From: Druceiella hillmani
Taxonomy: Eukaryota > Arthropoda > Insecta > Lepidoptera > Hepialidae
Reading direction: 5' to 3'
NCBI GenBank assembly: GCA_039881145.1
Contig: JAYKKI010000074.1
Location: 10,109,501-10,173,500 of the forward strand
Length of the DNA stretch: 64,000 bases
This document shows, one piece after another, positions 47,080 to 58,387 of the stretch (the first letter of the stretch is position 1; each line of letters opens with the position of its first letter). The notes under the pieces are model-generated. The model had not been told where the DNA came from, did not search any database, and was given only the letters and a program-made list of their open reading frames with translations. A program made the translations under genes and the position numbers.

Positions 47080-47950
47080 CATTATTTTATTTAAATATTT
47101 ATATTTATGGTCTATACACTTAACATAAACTATAATGTCGCATTCGAGTGCCAGAATGAAGTCAAGTTCTGTATTTTCTCCGCCTCGTGACGCGTTACAA
47201 GTAAATGTCCCTATTTCACTTAATCGCATCTGAGCACATGAGTTTTTCCGCGAGGCGTGCATATCCAGGACTGAAAGATAGACGCCTCAAGATCATTTCG
47301 TTTACTGGATTCCAGCCTTCCAGCGGTCCCACGTTGACGGCGTTTAGTAATAACTCGTAGCCATGTTGTTTTCCATGATCCTAGCGTTTTTGGTGCGTTT
47401 TTTCCCGCGGGCTTCTGTAAATGCAGTAAGGCGGTTTTAAAATGCCATGGCCACATCCACAATGGTATCAGTTTAATTTACGTTATCTGTCAACACAATG
47501 TGTTGTATTAATTGGTCTTCATAGCCTGGAATGGTTCTAATGAGTCATTCTGTAGTCGTAAGCGGTGGTTTATACGCCTTGATAATCCGCCCCAGGATAG
47601 CATTATGGCGACGTGTGATTGCTGCAAAGTCAAGGTAACGAAGAACATGTGGTAGCGTCTTGTTTAGAAAATTGTACATCCGATTAAGTTTATCTCCGTA
47701 GCGAAATCGTCTTCTTCTGTTCAGTGGGACGCAGTTGATTCGATATAAGAATCTGCAGTCTGCGAAATGCGTGAATTTACCTTCCCATGTATAGTGGTTT
47801 GGCAGGGTCGTCACAGATGTTACTGGGAGCACCTTATTATAGTCCGGTTTGTCTATTAAACGGAACTTGAGATACTCACGTACCTCATTAAGAAGTGCTC
47901 TTTAGTGCACATTTGGCTGGCAGATGCATGTCGTCGGGATAGGTCGATTT
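47080..47950 (-). mobile_element. C-terminal fragment of an RLE-type (R2/R4/NeSL-like) non-LTR element
   Basis: On the minus strand 47832-47545 is open and includes YTWEGKFTHFADCRFLYRIN, then LPHVLRYLDFAAITRRHNAI and LGRIIKAYKPP, the cysteine/histidine-type knuckle region (here lacking the Cys). After a stop follows LIRTIPGYEDQLIQ. Then the restriction-like endonuclease domain reads VDVAMAF, a stop, NRLTAFTEARGKKR, and in the next frame EGWNPVNEMILRRLSFSPGY then ARLAEKLMCSDAIK. The VDV Asp and the downstream basic residues are where the PD-(D/E)XK nuclease lies in R2-group elements. Typical 5' truncation leaves only the 3' end. Multiple stops show it is inactive. Confidence 0.82.
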
Positions 47951-47979
47951 TATCGATTATCTTAGTATATTTTTAGGAA

Positions 47980-48294
47980 AATCGCATAATTAATTCCAAA
48001 ATACTATGTATCTTAAAATTAAAAATTGTGTAAGTGAGTTAGAAGATTTAAAAGTGATATCGGCGATCAGCACATTTGAACATAAAAATGTTTTTAATTA
48101 CTTTAGCGAGATTTGTTATAGGAAATCTAATCGAACTTATTCATGAACGGCAAAATAAATGGTTAGTACTTAGGATTATTATTCCTTGAAATAATATATA
48201 CAGAAAAAATGTGATTTTTAGTGATAATATTTGCATGACGCTAATTTGAAAAATTTGAAACAAAAATTTTATATATATAATCATCTAATAAATT

Positions 48295-48361
<67 letters not shown>

Positions 48362-50534
48362 CTATATATATATATATCTATATATATATATATATGAAAT
48401 TTATCTTGATCGTTTAGTATATTAGTTATATCCTTTTTCAATTAAAGTCTGATTAGTTAGACTACTCGAATTTTGTTAAACTATATTTTCATCCTTTCTT
48501 GTCAATGTATTTATTTAATATATAAATAATGACTAAATATTTGGTCTAATAACATTTTTCACAAAAAAATTTAAAAAATCAAATTTCATTTCCATCTGTT
48601 CTAGATTCGCTTGTTTCATGATTTTAACTAATTGCTCTTTTTGACTTCTTGATGTTTTCTAAGGAAATTTTCTGAGGAAAAACTATAGTCGCCGCTAAAA
48701 ACCGCTCGAGGTAAAAACTTGAATTTCTTCATTATAATAAAACATATAATATTATTCTGGACATAACTCAACAGCTAACATAAATTAATATGTTTAAGTT
48801 AATTTTAACGGCCAATTAAGTACTTGAGGATTTTTAATTAAAATTACAACGTATGGAATATAATTTCAAAGAAGTGGTTGTTAGAATCTACAAAATATTT
48901 CTTTCATTATTTTAGGTAGTGTATCTCCCAAAAAATTGCCATTTTGGCTATTCAAATATGAAAACTTAAAAAATACCTTTTTTGTAATTTAGGTCTTCTT
49001 TTTAACTTACATATTACTCTGCAAAGTATAGACATAGTAAATTATATGTAGAATCTTGCTGTGACACATGAGCGTAATTATAAGGGAAAAAATATAAAAA
49101 GCCAAAAATCCTCAATACTGCCGTAAACATTTTCTTCAACTATATAATATATAATTACAACAGCTTAAAGAAGCCAAGACAAGGAAACGGATATAAAACT
49201 GAACTACATGCGACTACATTGAAACCATCAGCATAATTAAATTTTTACCAAAATTTGATAATTCTTTTTATGAAATTTGATATTACCCTCCTAAGATTTT
49301 AAATAAATAACAAAATACTGGATTTGTTTTACGTATCTCGGAAAAATCTATTCTAAATTTAATCGGTATAGTATTTTTAGGGGAGAAAGAATACAATTAT
49401 GTTGAACATAAGAATATCATGTTGGTTTTTCAATATTTTACATACTATAAATTATATCATAAAAATATTAATATAAAGATCGTGGTCAATTTCATTTCAT
49501 TTATAGTAAATTGATCAATTTAAGATCATAATGAAGGCAGTTTTTAACAGTTGTAAATAGTCCACTACGTAAACGTAAAAATTAATCTTTTGTTAAAATT
49601 AAAATAGATTGTTCATATAAGAATAATTCTGCCAAATGTAAATTTTTACATTAAGATGTGTAATAAATAAAAAAGAAAATTAAATATATTTTATAATTAC
49701 ACGTTTACATCATATTTACGCAATATGTTACACGAACATAGGAGATGTATTAACGAATATACCTATTTTGATCGCCCTCGGAGTTAGGAAAATACGAGCA
49801 TCCCTAAGCGATAACAAGCTTAACTTACATAACCCTTACATTAATAATTTCCATCCGTGCTACTAAATGCAAAAACTTTTTCGTTACATTTTTTTATTAT
49901 GTCATCCCATTTATCCAATTTTTTTTTCATAGTCCACAACTCCATGAAAATTTTCCAACTTCTTTAAGTCATAAGTCGACCTAAGTCGGGAAAGCGTAAA
50001 ATGGAAACCAATAAGTGCATAAGGTAGCGCGAGTGAAAAATATAATAAGATGAATCAAGTAATTGGAGGACCTCAAACAAATGAAGTAAAGTTTTCTTAA
50101 TCACTTCATTTTCCCTTCAAACAACGGATTAACTGCAATTGACAGCGACTGACAATTTGACGGGAAGAGGTCTTTCTCAAATTTTGAAAATATTAAACGA
50201 AAATAATTAATTTAAAACGGCTTTAAATTGCTTTAAAGTAAAGTTTTGTTACGGATCTCTAAGAATTTTCCTGTTCGAAGTAATTTATTCATCTCATTAT
50301 TTACCTGTCAAAATTGACGATTGACGGATTTTAGTGCTTTGATAATATTTTCTTCAATAAATTATTAACTCGATTTAACCAGGTTTTATGAACTAACTTA
50401 TTTTTAACGTCTGCTGTACTTTACTTTTCGTTACTTGCCATGCAATATTCATCCAGTCTGATTTTTCTTCACAACTTTGTTCGTATATGTATTTTTTTAT
50501 GCATTTAAACGTAGGAATAGCAATAGAAGGGTTC
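47980..50534 (+). repeat. Left arm of a giant inverted repeat
   Basis: The arm begins ATCGCATAATTAATTCCAAA and ends near GGAATAGCAATAGAAGGGTT. Its reverse complement is the segment 52148-54705. Five matched landmarks give position sums of about 102,680 (range 102,676-102,702), so the arms are co-linear with almost no net indel. Sampled stretches agree at roughly 88-90%, for example GATCGCCCTCGGAGTT and GGATTAACTGCAATTGACAG. It includes a (TA)n array at 48297-48395 that is mirrored in the other arm. No gene is visible in the arm. Confidence 0.95.
48297..48395. repeat. (TA)n microsatellite in the left arm
   Basis: A TA array with CACACATATA and ATCTATATAT interruptions. Its counterpart is 54313-54372. 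The Tyr-Ile open frames on both strands are artefacts. Confidence 0.97.
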
Positions 50535-52147
50535 ACGTCTAAACAAATGTTTATATTACGAGTGAAAACATCTATTCGTTTATTCAGTACAGTAATACCC
50601 GGCCGAACTTTCTTATGTTACAAAATACCATCAGATTTGTATACCTAATGGCTAAGAGATTATTAATGCTTTAGCAATGAATAGGTTATGCATGTTCGCG
50701 TTTGTAGTGCAGTATTTGTTTTACTTTTGACGTAATCGGACTAGTGTGGTAGCACACGCGTGATAGTTGCGAATCAGTGTTGTATAAAGTCATAAATTAG
50801 TATAGCATGAAAACACTATTAGTTGGCACATTGATTTGAGTTTCATCTGAAGAGCTTATAGGGTAGAATTGGGAGTAAGATAATAAACATTTTCGTCGAA
50901 ATATAGCTAAAAATCGGTATTAAATGAATACTCACGAAAAAAAAGAAGTAATTTCATATGAATAACAAATATGCTAGAAACTATAAAAAACATAAATCAG
51001 ACGAAACCCCGTGTCAAAAGGAATCCAAGAAATTTAAAAATTGCTATGACGGAGCGCTACAACATCATAAAAAAAAATGGGAAAACGACACAGAGCGATT
51101 ACATAGCTGACCCATCAGGCATGCAGCATCCAGTGAACGTCTAAACGTCCACAGATTATGTGCAGACATTGCCATTGGAAAGAAAACAGTGATAATATAG
51201 AGATCGATTGAAATGTGACAGCGTCAGGCGATTACATTGTCAACATCGGGTATCAATGCGTGTACGTCAATGAAGGCAATAGCTACCACGGACAAAATGT
51301 AGACAATAGCTACCACGGACCCTAGCTATGTCCAATTAACGTGTGATTTATCTATTACGTAACAGCGATACTAGTCTGTGTAAACATTTTGTTAGACATT
51401 GGTAATTAAATTACGTACTAATACGAAATACTTATTGTAATTTTATTCCAACGTTTTCGCAAACAATCTACGGCACGGATTTGAGTTGCGTCTTTCGTTT
51501 TATATTTTTTTTCTGGAAGCTACGCAAACCATGAAAAAGTAATAGTTGACATATTTAATTTGACACGTTTTGTAAAAAAAATTTAAATTCATGTTATCAA
51601 AATCACTCCCTGTTTATTGTAATTATTCAAATATGTAACGAAAATGATCAATATATTGATAACTATTAATAAGTTAAATAAAAATAATTCATACACTTAA
51701 TTTACAAATGTTGATTATTCTAGTTAATATATATGAAAAAAAATTTAAACTTCATGAAGTAAGACCAGAGAAATTACATATACAGTTAAAATCATGAGCG
51801 ATCCACTTAGAATCGAAGAAATCGGGTAAAAAAATTATGTTTAAAAATACTTATTTTGGGGTAAGAACTCTCACTCTCCTCAATTTATACATTCTTGCTC
51901 TCGCACAGTTTTCGTATTTTTGCAACAGCGACATTTCACAATTTTACATTTGACAATTTTTCGGTTTACCTCATTATACAACTGCCAAATCACAACTGCA
52001 TTAAAGTGTGATCTTTTTGTGATGAATGAAAATAATTTCTAAAAGTGTATCATATTTAGGCCTCACCGATACCTAATGTTAAATTCATGGGTAATAAAGG
52101 CATTAAATTTGTTGTTTTATTATAATTGGTCAAACGTATAAATTTAT
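50535..52147 (+). other. Spacer of the giant inverted repeat with a broken reading frame
   Basis: The spacer is 1.6 kb and has no counterpart in the arms. A GC-richer part at 51040-51350 begins with an ATG at 51046: MTERYNIIKKNGKTTQSDYI then ADPSGMQHPVNV, a stop, then TSTDYVQTLPLERK, two stops and YRDRLKCDSVRRLHC. It is protein-like but broken at least three times. A phrase containing CAATAGCTACCACGGAC is tandemly duplicated at about 51278-51320. No family was recognised. Upstream, 50740-50820 holds a GC-richer patch (GCACACGCGTGATAGTTGCG). Confidence 0.5.
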
Positions 52148-54331
52148 AACCCTTATATTGCTATTACTACGTGTAAACACATAAAAAACTATATATACGA
52201 ACAAAGTTGTCAATAAAAATTAGACTGAATGAATATTGTATTGCGAGTAACGAAAAGTAAAGTACAGCGTACGATAAAAATTAGTTACTTCATAAAACAT
52301 GGTTGAATTAAGTCAATAATTTATTTAAGAAAATATTATCAAAGCACTAATATCCGTCAATCTTCAATTTTGGCAGGTAAATAATGAGATAGATAAATTA
52401 CTTCGAACAGGAAAATTCTTAGAGATCCGTAACAAAACTTTAAAGCAATTTAAAGCAGTTTGAAATGAATTATGTTCGTTTAATATTTTCAATATTTGCG
52501 AAAGACCTCTTCCTGTCAAATCGTCAGTCGCTGTCAATTGCAGTTAATCCGTTGTTCGAAGGGAAGTGAAGCGATTAAGAAAATTTGACTTCATTTGGCT
52601 GAGCTCCTCCAATTACTTGCTTCATCTTATTATATTTTTCATTCGCGCTGCCTACCCTCATTTGTTTCCATTTTACGCTTTCCCGACTTAGGTCGACTTA
52701 TGACTTAAAGAAGTTGGAAAAATTTCATGGAGTTGCGAACTTTGAAAAAAAAATTGGAGAAATGGGATGACATTATAAAAAATGTAAAAAGAAAGTTTTT
52801 GAATTTAGTAGTACGGAAGGAAATTATTAATGTAAAGGTTATGTAAGTTAAGTTGGTTGTAATTTTATCGTTTAGGGATGCCCGTATTTTCCCAACTCCG
52901 AGGGCGATCAAAATAGGTATATTCGTTAATACATCTCATATGTTCGTGAAAGTCGTGTAACATATTGCGTAAATATAATGTAGACGTATATATTATAAAA
53001 TATATTTAATTTTCTTCTTTATTTATTACACATTTTAATATAAAAATTTAAGTTTGGCGGAATTATTCTTAAATGAACAACCTATTTTAATTTTAACAAA
53101 GGATTAATTTTTACACTTACTACGTAGTGGACTGTATACAATTGGTACGAACTGCCTTCATTATGATCTTAAATTGATCAATTTATTATAAATGAAATGA
53201 AATTGACCGCGATCTTTATATTGATTTTTTTTTTAATAAAATTTAAATTGTGTTAAATATTAAAAAACCAACATGATATTCTTATGTTCAACGTAATTGT
53301 ATTCTTTCTCCCCTAAAAATTCTATACCGATTTACTTTAGAATTGACTTTTCCGAGATACGTAAAACAAATACTAGATTTGGATATTTATTTAACATCTT
53401 AGTAGCGTAATATCAAATTTCACAAAAAATCATCAAATTTTGGTAAAAGGTTAATTATGTTGGCGGTTTTAATGTAGTAGAATGTAGTTCAGTTTTATAA
53501 GCATATCCTTGTCTTGGCTTCCTTTAGCTGTTGAAAAAAATTTTTAACGGCAGTTATGAGGATTTTTGGCATTTTAAATGTTTTCCCCTTATAATTACAT
53601 TCATGTGTCGCAGCAAATTCTGTACATATAATTTACTATGTCTATACTTTGCAGAGTAATGCATAAGTTAAAAAGAAGACCTAAATTACAAAAAAAAATA
53701 TATTTTACGTTTTCATATTCGAATAGCCAAAATGGCAACTTTTTGGTAGATACATTACCTAAAAAAATTAAAGAAATATTTTATAGATCCTAACAACTAC
53801 TTCTTTGAAATTATATTCGGTACATTGTGATTTTGATTAAAAATTCTCAAGTACTTAATTGGCCATTAAAATTACCTTAAACACATTAATTTAAGTTAGT
53901 CATTGAGTTATGTCCGGAATAATATTATATGCTTTATTATAATGAAAAGTTTAAAGTTTTTACGTCGAGTGATTTCTAATAAAAATAGATGTGATAGATG
54001 GACAGCAATTCCGTAATGCTTTAGTTTTTCCTCTTGAGCTTAGAAAACATCAAGAAGTCAAAAAGAGCAATTTGTTAAACTCATGAAAAAATCGAATATC
54101 TTTTGGAACAATGAAATTTGATCATTTTAATTTTTTTGTGAAAAATGTTATTAGACCAAATATTTAGTCGTTCTTTAGATATTAAATAATTACATTGACA
54201 AGAAAAGATGAAAACATAGTTTTACGAAATTCGACTAGTTTAACTAATCTGTGATCTGACTATAATTAAAAAAATATACAACTAATATGCTGAACAAACA
54301 AGATAAGTTTCATGTATGTATATATATATAT

Positions 54332-54371
<40 letters not shown>

Positions 54372-54705
54372 TTACTTAAATGTATTACGTCCTATTTATT
54401 ACATAATTATATATAAAAGCTCTGTTCCACATACTTAAAATTAGCGTCATTTAAATCTTATCATTAATAATCACATTTTTTCTCTACATATTAAATAAAC
54501 CAATGAAAATCTAAAGAACGCACCATTTATTGTGCCGTTCACGAAAAGGTTTAATTACATTTCTTCTAACAAATCTCGCTAAAGTGATGAAAAACTTTCT
54601 ATATTTGAAAGTTCGACATCATCGATATCACTTTTAAATCTTCTGACTAACTTACACAATTTTTAATTTTAATATCCATAGTATTTTGTAATTAGTTATG
54701 CGCTA
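52148..54705 (-). repeat. Right arm of the giant inverted repeat
   Basis: Reverse complement of 47980-50534, about 2,558 bases long against 2,555 in the left arm. Outer end: GTATTTTGTAATTAGTTATG then CG, against the left CGCATAATTAATTCCAAAATAC. Inner end: AACCCTTATATTGCTATTAC against GTAGGAATAGCAATAGAAGG. Substitutions are scattered, with no long perfect block, so the duplication is not recent. The minus frame 52705-52911 has no recognised family. Confidence 0.95.
54313..54372. repeat. (TA)n microsatellite in the right arm
   Basis: The TA array with TATATGTATATGTATATA interruptions occupies the mirrored position of 48297-48395. Confidence 0.97.
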
Positions 54706-54718
54706 ATAAAATTGTAAT

Positions 54719-54901
54719 TTAAATATGAATTGTGGTTATATAAATAGGATGCATAGTGAAACAGGCAAGTGTCTTGTCCAGGTTGATGCGACAACATCGG
54801 TTCAGTCTTAGAAGCTCATTAAATATTTGACCCCATCCAATATTCACTCTGCCGTAACAGGACGATGTGCCCATTACTTCAAGTGAGTCGATAAATATTT
54901 A
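54719..54901 (-). other. Unrecognised open stretch next to the right arm
   Basis: The minus strand is open for about 60 codons: IFIDSLEVMGTSSCYGRVNI, then GWGQIFNELLRLNRCCRINL and DKTLACFTMH, ending with TAA. The surrounding 54740-55060 is GC-richer than average. No family was recognised, and other frames of the same stretch are also partly open. Confidence 0.25.
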
Positions 54902-55631
54902 CTCTCTCAAGGTAGCACCATTGAAGTCGTTATTGGGGAAGTTACGCCACCCACATGCCGCCCATCACGACGGATACTAGCTGCTCTAAATTACTGAGTA
55001 ATACCTCGAATCGGTGAGTGCTTGTGCTTCGTACCGGGGGCTGCTAAAACACTCGTCAACGATATATGCCGTTAATAGAGAATATAACTTGAAGTTTAGA
55101 GTTTATAACTCGTTACTGTCAAATGGGACAATATATATTTGCATATTTGTAAGCAGATTACAATGTCGATCTAAATTCACGCCTTATTCAGCAAACAGGT
55201 AGCTCAAATTTTATGAAAATAATTTGGATTGAATTTAATTAAATTTATTTTAAATTGTGGACATTATTATACACTAGCAGATTAAACATTCGAACTCTGA
55301 CCAAAAGTGAACGGATTGAAATGCCAGTTAAAATAAACAAAATATTAGAAGAAAAATTCTTTATAAAAAGTTCACTTTTACCTGTTTTTATTGATATAAT
55401 ACTAATTTACACTAATACTTCTTGTGGATCATTATAAAATCTGCTCAGTATTTATTTTCAAAGAATCGACATGTTTGTTTTTTCCACGCATATTTTTTTA
55501 TTGAGAAATCTGTTATTTTTTTTAATTTCATGATATTTTATATCTAAACACTTATTATATAGATACCAAAAAAATGACTAAATTTTATGCCAACAAAAAT
55601 AAATAAAATGTGAAGCAAGTAAAAGTCTTAC
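54902..55631. other. Stretch without a recognised gene
   Basis: The GC-richer portion (to about 55060) contains TTACGCCACCCACATGCCGC. Two short plus-strand frames (55014-55202, 55255-55437) have no recognised homology and random-like composition in their second halves. Confidence 0.4.
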
Positions 55632-55705
55632 CTTCAAACTAATAGATGATGAAGATGGACTTACTAGAACGGGTGTAATTTCTGTGGCCAAATTTAACGA
55701 TGAAT
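55632..55705 (-). other. Candidate short exon
   Basis: On the minus strand a frame reading NSSLNLATEITPVLVSPSSS then SISLK ends in TTTGAAG|GTAAGACTT, a strong 5' splice site at 55631/55632. A possible acceptor TTTGGCCACAG ends at 55682, which would give a 50-base exon encoding about ITPVLVSPSSSSISLK. The polypyrimidine tract before that acceptor is weak. The opposite strand is also open and protein-like (TFKLIDDEDGLTRTGVISVA), so the coding strand is not certain. This could be a real exon of a gene whose introns fill the window. Confidence 0.3.
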
Positions 55706-56229
55706 TTTGAGAAAGGCAAAGTATAAATTAAAAAGTAAAAAAATAATTAATGTCAATAATACTAAGTTACACAAAGAAGACTAAAAATTAGATTACAAAT
55801 ATTGACATGAGTGAGGTTTAAAGAAGGAAAGGACAAGAGCAAAGAAAGGCGAGGTTTAGGAGAGGTAGAACAATGGGTCCTCGAAGGGCGTTTATGAAGG
55901 ATATTTTCCTTATAGCATAAAAAATAATAGGTGATTCCAATGTTTGGATCCAGGTAATCCCATAATTTTGTTACTTAACAGTAAGTGATTTTTGTATAAA
56001 GTGGAGATATATTCGGAAATAAGTAGAATGACCAAGCTTTTGGAACGTAATTTAAAACCATTGGTAGATTTTTAAAATTTCAAACTATTAAAATATAGTT
56101 TAATGGAAAGCGTAAATAAATAAGGTTGATATCGCGCACAGATTTTCAACTGTCGGAGACGTGACCTGTATTCAGAAATATGTCAATATTTTCCGTGGCC
56201 GAAGATGTATCAAATAAATTAATTTTCAA
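55706..56229. other. AT-rich stretch, no gene seen
   Basis: A purine-rich patch at 55810-55900 (AAGAAGGAAAGGACAAGAGC) is the only compositional feature. Confidence 0.4.
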
Positions 56230-56830
56230 GACCCTTTGACTTGTCTAAATATTCTTCATTAATATTAGGACTGCAATAATCCACCTAGGAAATTAATAGT
56301 AATAAGAATATCTGACAAAAGTAGAGCCCTTCATCTTGGTTTGAAAAAAAAATTAGACACTTGATAAGATATATCCTACCAAAATGCTATGACTATTACC
56401 ATTTATTTAAGGTTTTGGAACCCCCGTGTTTTTAGCAGTCGACAGAACCAAAAACCCGGTTACGAAAAGCGATAATTTATGATTTAAAATAAACGTCTGA
56501 ATGTGCATAGATATACAGGTTATCAGCATAGAAATAATAATTGCTATATATATTCTTAATCATATCCTCAGTAGATGCTGAGAAGAGAAGGGTAAAAAGA
56601 ACTCTATTTTGAGGCATACCTATTGTAAGGTCTTCGCATTCAGATTAGGCATTTTAAGACTTAACACATTGTCTGTGCTCATGGAGATGTACACTACTGT
56701 GGAGAATGTTGGAGTATATTAAAATGTTTCGAAGAGTTGGAAGGATATCCAAATCAATGGAGTTGTCTGCACTGCCCAATTTATACAGGAGCTAAGCGAG
56801 TAATCTAGCGTCGTAATTTATATATTCCTT
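56230..56830 (-). mobile_element. Second non-LTR reverse transcriptase relic
   Basis: On the minus strand one frame, with a few stops, reads LLYKLGSADNSIDLDILPTL (the A-box/FD region), then HEHRQCVKS and SECEDLTIGMPQNRVLFTLL. It then continues FSASTEDMIKNIYSNYYFYA and DNLYIYAHSDVYFKS. These correspond in order to the S-Y-L..RQQ, G.PQGS.L.PLLFSLY and YADD.qIY motifs of Jockey/R1-like reverse transcriptases. Downstream the segment YCSPNINEEYLDKSKGLEN matches the thumb region. The catalytic YADD is YADN and PQGS is PQNR, so it is inactive. It is distinct in sequence from the 43338-45680 element. Confidence 0.85.
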
Positions 56831-58328
56831 GTACGTTATTATATATTATTTTGTTTTAATTTAGTATATAATAATACACATACTTTATAAATTTTTACAA
56901 ATATTTTCAATTGGTTGTGTTTTAAATTGGGTTCAATTCCCTACATCAGTTTTTGTTTTCGTGGCACCACAGTCCTGTTTATTTATTATTGCTATAAAAC
57001 ATTAAATATTTGGTAAATATGCCTTGAATTTTACTATTGTATTAACTGTGGTTTAGTGAGAATAAATACTTCTTAATTATTAATAATAAATACTTCTGAA
57101 CTGAATAAAATTAATACTTCTCTTCAAGTCGTGACAATTTATGACTTTTTTGTTTTATTTTATCTAACGATACTTCCTCACTATTGCTTGTCTCGTTTGT
57201 TATTGTAGAAATTGAAGCATCTTACTACTGTAACGTATGTATCTATTATATTAAGTTGACTCAAAGTACGTATATCCGGGTCGCTCTTGATTGATTAATA
57301 ACATTTTTTACCTTACTTCAATAGACTTTGTACGTAAGTAATCGATGACTTAAAATTATTTTTCCTACCATTCTATGTCAAATCAACGTACTGTGATTAG
57401 TGAAAATAAATATCGTGTCTAGAAATAATAAAATAATCTAACCCGATTTTTTTACGCTGATTAGTGGAAAATTATTTTTTCGTGGCCCAGTCAAATTAAG
57501 AATTATTCCTTCATTAGTGATATGGTGAATATTAGGCAATAACTGGAGGTTTAAATTACACCAAGAAATTACAGATGTACTAATTAAATATTGGTACGGT
57601 TAATAAGTTTTATCTACGAATTTCATATATTTCAAGAAATGTTGCCAAAATTCATTTTATTAATAAATGTAAGTAGACCGAAGCAGCTGCTGCTGAGTGC
57701 GTTGACTCGGTTAACGATAGTTAACACCAGGTGCATTACAAGTGCTTAATTACTTAATTTCAGCCAAATCCATAGTGTTTACACCTAGGCAAAATTCATC
57801 GTTAAAAATTTCATTCAATCTTTAACTTCGTCTTTAATAAAAAAGAAGAAAACATTAATGTGTGGAACAAAAGCACCCACAGTAATAATGTTCATAAGGA
57901 CCAAATCAAAAGAAATATAATTTTGGTTATATGAGTATTTAAATTCTTCGTAAAATCTTCTCAAAACCTAAAATTGAAACAATTAACTGCAAGAAAGTCT
58001 CGGTTGGATAGAAAAGAGGCGATAATTTAATTACAAAGTATCAAATATTTAGTAAATATTTTTCACTAATTCTCGTGAAGTTTCTTATGGAACGGAATAT
58101 CAGGATTTCAAGTATATCTCTGTCGACATGATTTCCTTTGCGTGAAAATTTGTATGAGAGAAGCTATCAGGATTTTTTTTGAGTTTTTCTTTTTTCTCTC
58201 TCTCTATCCTGTACCTCTATGACAATTAAGTTAACCGAAGACGTTAATAGATGGCGTTGGCACTACCGGTATATAAATTTTTTATTTGTGTAATATCTAG
58301 ATAAAAGTATAAAGTAAAGAGTATAAAT
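56831..58328. other. AT-rich stretch, no gene seen
   Basis: 57670-57790 is slightly GC-richer (GACCGAAGCAGCTGCTGCTG) without an open frame of note. No RNA gene was found. Confidence 0.45.
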
Positions 58329-58387
58329 AATAATTTATATGGTCGAGTAACATATACCTTAAATGTTATTCGAGCATATAAATTATT
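58329..58387. repeat. Near-perfect hairpin, 25-bp arms
   Basis: AATAATTTATATGGTCGAGT then AACAT, a 9-base loop, then ATGTTATTCGAGCATATAAA then TTATT. Twenty-three of 25 positions pair. Confidence 0.9.

Noticed and set aside
47980..54705. LTR retrotransposon explanation for the paired arms
   Set aside because: LTRs are direct repeats, whereas these arms are inverted. The spacer holds no gag/pol motifs, primer-binding site or polypurine tract at the expected positions.
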